A stretch of DNA of 64,000 bases from Bryopsis sp. KO-2023 (taxonomy: Eukaryota; Chlorophyta; Ulvophyceae; Bryopsidales; Bryopsidaceae), in the NCBI GenBank assembly GCA_030272585.1, contig BSYQ01000014.1:1736001-1800000 (forward strand), written 5' to 3'. The position numbers and the translations under genes were made by a program. The notes under the pieces are model-generated. The model had not been told where the DNA came from. It worked only from the letters and a program-made list of their open reading frames with translations, and searched no databases. Positions 44,901 to 56,900 of the stretch are shown in pieces. The number at the start of each line of letters is the position of its first letter. Position 1 is the stretch's first letter.

Positions 44901-47900
44901 ACAAGGGAATCATGGGATTCACAAGCAAGTCAGATTCTCATCATCAATTGAGACACATTGTCCAACACCAAACCAGGATCCAGAGGAGAAAATGGTGACA
45001 GGGAAATTGGGATCAGTAGGTCAAGGAGACCTGGGATCTACCCTGCTATATGTGCCAGGAAAATTGCACAAACAGACAGTCAAATGCCTCATCGATAGTG
45101 GAGCCACAGGGGACTTCATTGATGTCCAAACAGCTCAAGAAAATGCATTGAAAATCATCAAGGATGCACATCTGTCAGTGGAACTGGCAGATGGTTCCAG
45201 AATACTGCTCAAACAACAGGCCTTGGTGAGAATCAGGATGGGTCCCTGGGTGATAAAAAGGATTTTCTGGATGGTGCCAAACCTGAAGCATAAGGTCATC
45301 TTGGGCAAGGCCTGGTTGGTGGATCACAATCCTCACATCAACTGGAGGAGTCATGTGATTACCATCAGCAGACCTAACAGAGCCCCAATCAAGCTTCAAG
45401 GATTTCATCCAAAGGTGGCAGCAGTCCCAGATCCACAGGAGATCAACCTACTCTCAGCCAGTGAAGCTAAGAGATGCCTGAAGAACAGAGATGGAGAAGC
45501 ATATCTGGTGCTGGTCAGGAAAACACAGGATCCTCAAGCATCAGGAGAAATCAATGCAGCCAAGCAGATCAGGAATCCTGGTGAATCAATGGAAGTCAAG
45601 GGTACAGAGGATGGAACAGATGCAAATTTCAAAAGCATGGTTGATGGACTGGATGATGAACTCCAGGAGCTGAAGGATGTCCTGAATGATTACAAGGATG
45701 TCTTTCCAATGGATTTACCAAGCCAGCTACCTCCTCACAGACCTTGGGACATGAAGATACCTCTGAAAGATGATGCAAAACCCATCTTTGGCCCATTATA
45801 TAAACAGAGCCCAAAAGAATTGGATGCTTTAAAGGAGCAATTGGACTACTTGCTGGAGAAAGGAATGATAAGACCAAGCCACAGTAACTTTGGAGCACCT
45901 GTACTCTTTGTCCCCAAACCTGGGGGGGCATTGAGATTTTGTGTGGATTACAGAGCTCTGAATAGAGCTACCAAAGTGACCCAATTTCCCATCCCCAGAA
46001 TGGATGAGATGTTGGACAGGCTGGGCCAAGCACAATACTTCAGCAAGGTAGACCTCAGGGCAGGATTTTGGCAGCTGAGAATGGCTCCAGGGGAGGAAGG
46101 AAAAACTGCATTCAGGACAAAGTATGGCCAGTATGAATTTCTGGTCATGCCCATGGGATTAAGTGGATCTCCTGGACATTTCATGTCCATGATGAATGAG
46201 ATTCTAGCCCCTTATATTGATAAATTTGTCCAAGTTTTCCTAGATGACATTCTCATCTATTCCTCCACACCTGAAGAACATGCACAGCACATGAAGCTGG
46301 TACTGGAGGCCCTCAGGAAGCACAAATTGTATGCCAAGCTGGTTAAATCTGCAGTAGGGAAAAAAGAAGTGGATTTTCTGGGTACTTGGGTCACTCACCA
46401 AGGAGTTCAGCCTATGGCTGACAAGCTGGATGCCATCAAGAAGTGGCCTACACCCTCAAATGTGCATGATGTCAGGAGTTTCCTGGGATTGTGTTGCTTC
46501 TACAGAAGATTTGTGGCAAATTTCAGTGGAAAGGCTGCAGCATTGACCAACCTGACCAAAGGAAATCAACAGTTCATATGGGGAGAAGAAGAACAACAGG
46601 CATTTGAAGATCTCAAGGATGCATTATGCTCAGCACCTGTTTTGATACATCCCAGGGAAGATTGGCCCTGGATTGTAGCCACTGATGGCAGTCAATCAGG
46701 AGTGGGGGGAGTATTGATGCAAGAGGGGCCAGATGGTTTGCATCCAGTAGCTTTTGAATCCCATAAGCTGACTGATGCTGAAACAAGGTACCCAATCCAT
46801 GAGATTGAGTTGTTAGGGATTGTCCACTGTCTTAAGAAGTGGAGGGCATATTTGGAAGGAAGGGAGTTTGTCCTCAGGACAGACAATCAGTCATTGGTGT
46901 GGCTGGATTCTCAACAACATCTGAGCAGAAGACAAGCCAGATGGGTGGAGTTTTTAGCTCCTTTCAGGTTCCAAACAGTGCACATCCCAGGAAAGGATAA
47001 TGTGGTGGCTGATGCCCTCTCCAGATGTCCACATCCAGTGGATCCAAGGGATTCTGGAAGTGGAGGGGGAGATTTGAAGGCATCTACACCAGATGGCACA
47101 ACAAACACTCTTGTGAAGCATGAAGGCACAGTTCAGAGGTACCAAGGCTTGGGGGCCTGGGGGGAGAATCATCCACAGGATCTTGTGTTTGATGAACAAC
47201 CAGGAGAGCCATTGGGTTCCAGATTGGTGAAGGTTACTGGATGCCAAACTGGAAAGCTGCCTGAGAGACTGAAAACAGATGTGATGCCAAATGATGCAAG
47301 AGGAGGTACCAAAAGGGGTACTGTAAATGAATTGTCAAGATCTGATGAACAAATCAATGCACTGGAGAAGTCATCCATGGAACCTATGGCTCAAGGGAGT
47401 CCACAAGAGGTTGCTGATGCCCAGAAGAATGATGTACATTGCAAGGAAATCCTGAAGAGATTGGATTCTGACATCCAGACCCAAAGGGTGTTCAAGATGT
47501 CTACTGATGGAGTTCTACAGACTGTGGAAGGGAAGATTGTTGTGCCACAGAGTCTAAAAGCAATGGTGATGAAGGAAGGGCATGATAGTCTGATTGGAGG
47601 ACACAAAGGGAAGGAGAGAACACTAGCTGTGTTGCAACAGCATTTCTGGTGGAAGAAGATGTCCCAGGAGGTAGCCCAATATTGCAGGAGCTGCCCAGTG
47701 TGCCAAAAGACTAAAGCATCAACCAAGAAACTTGCAGGGGATTTGCAGCCATTGCAGATTCCAACTAGGAGATGGAGCTCTGTGAGTTTGGACCTCATCA
47801 CAGGACTGCCCAAAACAGCCAGAGGGAAGGATGCCATTGTGGTTTTTGTGGACAGGATGTCCAAGATGTCCCATTTCTGTGCCACCCAAGGAACCATTGG

Positions 47901-50900
47901 AGCAGCAGGGATGGCCAGGATGATATTTGATGAGGTATGGAGACATCATGGGATGCCTGAGGACCTGGTATCTGATAGGGATGCCAGGTTCACATCTGAA
48001 CTGTGGAAGGAGTTGATGAAGCTGGTGGGGACAACATTGAAGATGTCATCTGCCAGACATCCTCAGTCAGATGGCCAAACAGAGAGGCTCAACAGGATAC
48101 TGGAGGAAAGCCTCAGAGCCTATGTGGATCACTCTCAAACTGATTGGGATCTAAAGTTGAGTGCAGCTGAATTTGTTTATAACCAAGGGAAGCAAGCAAG
48201 CACTGGGTATAGCCCATTCTACTTAAATTCTGGAGATGAACCCTTGGTGCCTGCAGCCTTACTGGGGAGGAAGAAGATTGAGACACCCATCAGAGGTGTG
48301 GATGAGATATTGAATGACCTGAGGATGGATGTGGAAGTGGCCAAGACATGCATTGCCAGAGCTCAGAACAGACAGAAGCAGAATGCTGACAAGCATAGAA
48401 GAGATGATGAGTTTCAGGTGGATGATGTGGTCCTTTTGAGTACCAAGGACTTGAAGCTGGCTGGGGACAGATGCAAGAAGTTGGGTCCCAAATATGTGGG
48501 CCCATTCAAGATTGTGAAGAGAGTGGGTCAAGTGGCCTATGAACTGGAAGTCCCTCAGCAGTGGAGTCTGCATCCAGTGTTCCACATCTCAAAGCTAAGA
48601 AGATACATTCAAGATGGGCAGTATGGGAACAGGGAACCCAACCCACTGCCAGCAGAGATCATTGATGGAACCCCAGAGTTCCATGTGGAGATGTTTTTGG
48701 ATCACAGAGAGGTCAGAAGAGGCAGAGGCAGGGGAAGAACTTCAAGGGAGTTCTTGATCAGATGGCAAGGATATGACAGGGGCCATGATAGCTGGGAGCC
48801 TATCAGGAACCTGGAAAACTGTCCAGATATTGCAGCAGCATACTTCCAGCAGAAACACTTGGAAGCAACAGAGCAGGAGAAGAGAGTTTGGAGGTGGAGA
48901 TAAGAGGACTTCAAGAGTTGAAGAGTGAGTAAATGAAAGATATCCCTGCAGAGATATGGGAATGAGAAAGGAATTTCAGTCTATGACTGTTGGGGGTTCA
49001 GGGGAGTTGGCGTTAGTGCTGAGGCCAGGTCAGCTGTTTTCTTTTCTACTGTCTTTGGGATGGTCTTTCAGATGGGGTTTTTCCTTTTTTGCTTTTTGGG
49101 AGGTCTTTGGGATTTTTCCTTCTTGCTTTTGGGGGAGGGCTCTATTCTTTCTTGCTGGATTTCTGTATGTGTTATTTGGTGACCTTAGGTCTGGGGGCCA
49201 GATCTCTAAGGTCAGGGGGAGTCTTGTGACAGTTTACAAAGGGAGAGGTGGGATTCGATCCCTAGACCTCTCAGTGACAAGGATAGTAACGGTCGCACTA
49301 GCGAACCAGTGGGCGACGGTGGTTACAGAGGTCATGATATAGGCCCTAAGACCTTCGAAACACAGGCGCTCCCCCTTAGGGAAGCTACAGGTTACTAGCA
49401 AGAATAATTTTTACAGGAAGGGCCCTAGCCCTTTAAACCCTGTCGTACACATTACCCTTAATCGTACTATACCCCATCAAACCCACGCCCACTACTATCA
49501 ACTTGTCCCCCCCCCCTCGAGAGGGTGTCCACACCCGTGACGAACATAGAAAAGAAAAGAAAGAAAAGGAAAGAAAAGAAGAAAAGAAATATCAAACTAG
49601 AAAGGAAACGAAAACTAAAATAAACCCGGAACAAAACCCCAAACAAACCCCATGAAAAACCCCAAACAAATCCCGAGGAAAAACTCCAAACAAAACCTCC
49701 TATTTGTCTTGATCTTGGTCTTGGTCTTGGTCTCTGGTTTGGCTGGCAACTCGGACAGCTCCTGGCACGAGTTTGGACTGCACATCCGTTGGCAGTTCTT
49801 TCTCTTGTTCCGTTCCTTGGCTTTTCTCCATTCGGTTCCCATACTTTTCTCCAGTTTTTCCTTCAGACGTGTCTCCAATTTTGTCTTGAGACGTTTCGCT
49901 CGTCTGGTCCATGGACTGTCGTTAGTCTTTTCCATGGACGTTTCTTTAGTCTTTTCGTTAGACTTGGCTCCAGTCTTTTCTCCATGTCTGTTCTAGTGTT
50001 CGTCCGGCAACTCTGCCGGAAGGTAGGGCACAGGCATGTTCATCTCCACGGCCATGATACATGTGCTCCTGTCAAGTGCTGTGGGTACCAGCGGTTAGGC
50101 GTATGAGCTCTGCGCCTTAGTGAAGGGAATGCCCTATTGGGATCGCCCTCACTCGCGGGTTTGTGCCCGTTTGATTTTACTCTCCCTTGCTCAAATCCTC
50201 TCAGTCCCACTCGCAATCCAGGTCCCTGACAATCAAGGTCGACATTAACCCAACACTTGATCCAATGTCGCCATCCCTTGATATCGGTCGCTAAAAGCGT
50301 TTTGGCCTGTATTTTGAGTGAGCCTCCCCGGAGGTAGAACTGACCCTAGACCCGTTCTGCGAACCGTCGTAGTTCTGGTCAATAGATAAAAGTACTACCC
50401 GTTCGTAGGAAAAGACTGGGATCTGTTCCAGATTTTTCCACAAGTTCTGCTTGGCAGTTTTTATCTCAAGTCAGCTTGGTATCCCTTTGTGGATAGTTCT
50501 CCAAGTAGACTTCCTTTACTTAATATGTCTCTTCTCGCGAGAAAGATAGTATCAAGCAAAGACTAACCAGAGTGGACATGACCCCTACTTAGGTTCGGGT
50601 TCTCCGTTGGGTCTTAGTCTTTTTCTTAGTCTGGGTCCTCTGTCTGTTCTCCGGTTTGTTGGCTAAGTATTCCTTGAGCAAGTCCTGAGCATTGGCCAGG
50701 TGGCTCTCTGGCTCCCAGGTGGCTTCCATCAAGTCGTAACCCTTCCACAGAACCAGGTACTCCTTTCGAGTAGTGCCCCGGTCTCTGAGGATGCGTTCGA
50801 CCTCGAACTCGATGGTTCCATCCACTAGTTCCCCCCCTGGAACTTCTATCTCTCGCTGATCGTCATCAAGTCGAGAGTAAGCCTTCAGCTTCGACACGTG

Positions 50901-53900
50901 AAAAGTCGAGTGGATTGTCCAGTGCTCCGGTAGTTCGAGTCGATAGGCAACAGCCCCAATACGGCTTGTCACCCGGAAAGGTCCAACAAAGCGTCGGCGA
51001 ATTTTCGGCGGAATTCTCTGAAGTGAAGCAAGGGGAATAAACTTGCTTTTAACGAGCACTTCATCTCCAACCTGAAAGTTCACCTCCCTGCGACGTTTGT
51101 TTGCTGAGTTGCACATACGAGTCTGTGCTTCTGCGTATTTAGCTTTCGCCATTCGCATTTGTTCGTTCATGTTACGAACCATCTCAGCCGCCATTTCCGA
51201 TTGCTCTCCCGTTCGAACTCCTTTTCTTGCAACAACTATCTGCCCCATGTTCTGTCCATATAACAAGTGGGCTGGCGCGTAGCCGGTGGAGACATTCCGT
51301 GAATTATTTGCGGCAAACTCAGCCGTCGGCAAATAATCCACCCAACGGTCTGGATACCGTTCCACGTACGGACGTAAGAAATCCTCCAACACCCGAATTG
51401 TGACTTCCGACTGCCCATCCGTCTGAGGATGGTATGCAGTACTCATTCGGAGTTGGGTACCTAAAAGTTTGAAAAGGGAGGTCCAGAAAAGACTTGTGAA
51501 CCTTGGGTCCCGATCCGAAACTATTACTTTAGGTAGTCCGTAATGCTTGTATATGTTCTCCACGAACAGCTTGGCGTATTCCGGCGCCGTGATAGTCTTG
51601 TTGCAGGGTACAAACCTCGCATACTTCGTCAATCGGTCTACAAAGACAGCGATTGCAGTGAAGCCATGGGAAGACGGTAGGTCGGTAACGAGATCCGTCG
51701 TGATCTGTTCCCATTTCTGGTCTGGAATCGGCAACGGCTGCAAAAGACCTTTCTGTCGTTGCAAGTCCGATTTGTTAAGCTGACATGTTGGACACGTTTT
51801 CACGTATGTCTTGATGTCTAGCCCAACGCCTTTCCACCAGTAGTTGCGGGTAAGTACCTCGGTCATGCGGTCTGCTCCAACATGTCCGGCACTTGGCACG
51901 TCATGGTGCTCCTCCAAAATCCGTTTTTGAAAGTCCTCGGGGACCACAAGTAAACTTGGACCTGTTTCTGTTCTGGTATAATACAGAAAACCGTCCTCAA
52001 GTTGATACTGCGGAGAAACCCCTCGTTCCATTTTCTCGAAAATAGGCTTGAGTTTTGTGTCGCTTCTCAAAGCCTCTTTCCATGTGTCCTTCTCTGCCAC
52101 TTCCCAAGTGGAGAGGTTTTTTATTTGGTCCGGCTGACCTGGAAGGCTCCGGGATAATGCATCTGCCAATACGTTGGCTTTTCCCTGGATGTAGACGATT
52201 TTTGGACCTATGGAATCGAAAAACCCTGACCTCATCCACCGGGTTTGGGTCCGCGACAAAGTTGCCTGGGTCATGAAGTGGGTGATGGGTTTGTGGTCTG
52301 TCAACACCGTCACACCCCCATGGCATCCCTCAAGATAATGTCGCCATTGGGCTAAAGCATAAGCTATTGCCCCCAGCTCCCGCTCGTATGCGGAGTATCG
52401 CGTTTCAGCTGGTTTTAATCGTCTGGAAAGGTAAGCAATAGGTTGCAAACCTTTCCCGTGGTCCTGGGTCAGAACTGCTCCATACGCAGTTCCGGATGCA
52501 TCCGTTATCACGGTGTATTCTCTCGCCGGATCAGGAAGGAGTAGAATCGGTGCACGGCTAATCCGATCCTTAAGTTCGTTATAGGCTTTGCGCTGGTTCT
52601 GTCCCCATTCCCAAACAGTATCTTTCTTTGTCAGATCTGTCAAGGGACTCGCAATCCTAGCGAACTCAGGAATGAACTTACGATAGTAAGAAACCATTCC
52701 CAGGAAACTTCGTACATCAGTTACCGAAGTTAACTCCTTCCAACGTTGAATAGCCTCCACCTTATCCTGCATCGGTTGAAGGCCTTTCCCGGACAAATGG
52801 TACCCCAAATAGTCCGTCTCTAAGACTCCTACTTCGCACTTACTGGCTTTCGCGTACAGCTTATGTTTCCGCAACCGTTCAAAGACCAATTTAAGGTGTT
52901 CGACATGGTCTTCCACTGAGTTGGAAAATACCAAGATGTCGTCGATGAACACCACGACAAAGTCGTCAAGGAACTCGCCCAACAGATCCTGAACCATTGT
53001 CTGGAACTGGGCTGGACAGTTGGTCATTCCGAACGGGCAAACGAGAAACTCGTAATGTCCGTATCTTGTCCGGAATGCTGTCTTGGGAGTATCCTTGGGT
53101 CGAACGGGGAATTGCCAGTAGCCCGAGCGAAGGTCGATCTTTGTATAGATCTTTGCCCTCGCGAGACGGTCCATTAACTCCTCAGGAAGCGGTAGTGGAT
53201 ATCTGTTTTTAACCGTGAACTTGTTTATCCAACGGTAATCCACACACATCCGAAGTCCGCCGTCTTTCTTTGGAACAAAGAGTATGGGCGCACCCCAGGG
53301 ACTCTCGGAGGGACGGATTTTCCTTTGTTCGAGGAGATAATCCACTTGCGACCTGACTTCATCCAGCTCCGCCGGAGAAAGTTTGTACAAAGGTCGGTGG
53401 ATTGGGGTCATTTGCTCATCCTCCAGGTCCACCTTAAATTCGTGGCCTTTCCGCACTGGAGGGATTCCGGGTGGTAAGTCTTTCGGGAAAACATCCTGAA
53501 AAGTTGTGAGGACAGTCTTGATCCTTGGGTCGATACCCGGGTGCAATACCTTCTCCACATCCGTCTGGAGATGAGCCGGTGGGGTTCCAGTAGCGTTCAG
53601 CTGTTCCTCTGGAAGTCCCGGATACGGATAGTGCATTAAATGCGACATATCCTCCGGTGTGGTCTCTCGAACAACCACAAGGTATGCTTGATCAATTTCC
53701 GGACTGTTCTTCACCAACGAGAAAATCTTTTTTGCTGAAATCGACTCTATTTCTGGGGAAAGAAGCTGTAGATAATCTGATGGCCGTTCCTTCATTGGAA
53801 CCGAGGTCCATCCAGCTCCTACTGGCACTTTTAGCGTACCTCTTGCAAAGTCCAGTCTGGGATTGGTTTGCATCAACCAAGGAAGCCCTAAGATAATGTC

Positions 53901-56900
53901 ATATGACAGGTTGGGGAAAACGTCTGCGGAAAGGGTTGTGGTATAGGTACCCATCCGGATCTGCAAGTTTTCGCAACGCTGTTCAAGTGAACATAGGGTT
54001 CCGTCCGCTAGTGTGACTCCCTTTTTACACCCAGTAGTCGGTAAATTCAGTCTCGCTGTCAACTTTTTGCTGATGTAGTTCTCCGTAGCACCACTATCAA
54101 CAGAGTTAACAGGTTCTGAATCAACTTTGGAATCTGTTTTAGTAGGCGTGCTGCACCTACTGGATCGATCTCCCAACGTAGCACTCAGTATCGATCCCTC
54201 TGCACCTTGGGTAGCATTCTTTTCCCGTTCACCTGATGCTTCTTTATTCTCTTGCGCTTGTCGAGCCACCCTTCCTTTTCGTAGGATTTTTCGGCGCTGT
54301 TTATATCTGTGGCGGCGTGCCCTTTTCCGTCTTGCTGAACGAGTCTGGGCTCTGTTCAATTGGCTTTTCCGTTTTAACCATTTCTTGAACTTCTCACCTT
54401 CCGGACATGTACTTTGGATGTGTCCAGTTTTTCCACACATAAAACACTTGGGGTTTGCGCCTCCTCCTCCTCGTCCTTGGTCTCGACCACCACCTCGTCC
54501 ACGGCCTTGGCCACCACCCCGTCCGCGACCTCGACCACGTTCTTGACCCACGTTTTGGGCTTGGTCTTGAGGTTGCGACTGATTTCCCATCTCGTTTGTA
54601 GGACCAGTCTGGGGTTGGTTCTGCTTTTTATCCTGGCCTTGACCTCGGCCTCGAAAGGTTCTGGATGAAGCGATGGCATCCAGTCTAGCCGCAGTCTGGA
54701 TCGCCTGCTCAATGCCATAAGGCACCTGAGCGACAGTTTGCTGTTTTATATGGAATTTTAACCCATCGACGAAGAAGAAGTATTGCTCTTCATCCGTCAT
54801 ATTGGGGATTCTCAATACTTGTTCCCGGAAAGAAACAATGTATTGCTGCACCGACCCTGTCTGTTTCAGGCCTCGAAGAGTGCGCCTGGCAACATCAGAC
54901 ATTCGTGCGGGTTCGAATGCTTGAACCAATTCCTCAACAAACTCTTTCCAGTTCGTAACTGGTTTTCTTTTCCCTTCCCGTATACGCAGGTCCTGAACGT
55001 TCCGCCACTGAGCAGCAGCTCCGGTCAGGTTACTGCGGAAGAGCCTGAACCATACGCTCTCGTCAATGTCCAGAGTTTGACAGTAAACCGTCATTTCCAG
55101 CTGCCAATCTCTGATCCATTGCTGGCCATCTCCTGAGAAAGCCTTGGGTAAAGGAATACGGACAGATGACGGAATCCGTCCGTGACGATCCTGCGGGGCG
55201 GCAAAGCCTTGGTTTGGGTCTGGCGGACCCCCACCTTCACCTCCACCTCCTCCACCACCACCACCACCACCAGGGCGGTATGGCCATCCACCACCTCCTG
55301 GAATAGAAGGGAAAGATCCCCCTCCGTTACCAGGAAATCCTCCTCCGTCTCCACCTACAGGACCACCTCCGGGACCACCTCCGGGACCACCTCCGGGTCC
55401 ACCTCCACCACCGCCAGATCGATTTCCACCCTGTGGCTGGCCTGATGGAGGTGAGGGATACGAACCCCACCCGTAATACGGGTTGCTCATGGAAGGTGTT
55501 CCGTATTGGTTCACGGATTGTCCCATGGTTGGTCCCATGCTTGGTTCCATGCTTGGTTCCATGCTTGGTTCCATGCTTAGGCCCATACCTAGTCCCATGC
55601 CTGGTTGGGTACTAGAAGACGGACTAGTATAGAGGATTGTTGTGGGTAAAGTTGCCGGTGGTTGTGTTAACATGGATGACACATGTGGTGTACTCACTGT
55701 AGGAGGAGTTATGCTAACAGGTCTGGACGAACGTCCCACTAAGGGTGTGTCCACTTGACCCGCTTGGCCGAACGATGTCCCCATTGCCAGAGTTGCCGGC
55801 GGGGATACAGATTGAGCTAAGTTGGCAAATACGCTCCTCGTGAAATATTCATGCGCACTTGGATTGCCAACAAAGTCTGAGACAGTTGTGGATGGGTTTT
55901 GTAGCGAACCAAGTCCTCCTAAAGTTGTGAGACCAGAAAACGTATCCAAATCCGGAAAAGGTGGTAACGGAATTGGTATACTGGTCAGAGGTTTTGGTTG
56001 CTCTCCAGGAACGCTTGTGAGTTCAGCTATCGTGGTCGGTTCCTGTAAAGTTACCGTACCAGTTCCTGTACCCATGATCCCTACTACGACTGAGTCCTGT
56101 GCTGGAACTACACTTTTCTCTCCAACTTTCTCTCGTCTTTTCCATGCACTTAGGGTCTCCACAAGTTTCGAATCAACATACTCGGAAAGATGGCTTTCCC
56201 AAGTCTGTTTTTCCGCTGTCGCGTCTGATAGAAAGGTTTCTACCATCTGCATCGACTCTTGTCCTCCTGCCGTGTCTCCAGAACTAGAACTTACACTGCC
56301 TCGGTCCGCTCTCCAGTGTCGGTTTTGTTCCTCGGCTTGTTCCATGTTCTGTAGCACGTTTAAACTTATGTTCACCAAGTCAGTGAGTTGATGGAGTTGG
56401 TTTTGGCAGTACTCCTGCTTATTCCGAGACTTAATCACAGTGTTTGCAAGCTCGCCAATTGTCTCTTGTTGAAGGTGCATTCCTCCAACCATCTCAGTAA
56501 TAGTCGTTTGAAGCGCCAGAATTTGCTCAGCTCTTAGCTTGTCCCGCTGCTTCTCTTCCTCAGCTTTGTCAGCTGCTTTTTCTTGCAATCGGGCAATCTG
56601 AGCGTTCAACATCTCCTTGTTGTCAAACTTTTCCAAGGGATGATTGTCGGTCCATGGGAAAGATTCTATCTTTTCCTCCAACAATTCCTGCTGTTTGTTC
56701 AGCATCTGTTGCTGCCTTTTTATAACCTCAGCATTATGCTCAACCAGCTTCTGGACTTCTTTTCGAACGAAGAGGAAGTTGTCCTCGTATTCCTCCTTGA
56801 GATGAGACTGTACGTTTTGGATCTGGTTTTGGACCTCCAGGTTCAGTACAACCTCCATTTTTTCGTCATACTTTTCCCCGGGCTTTTCCAACGACTTTTC

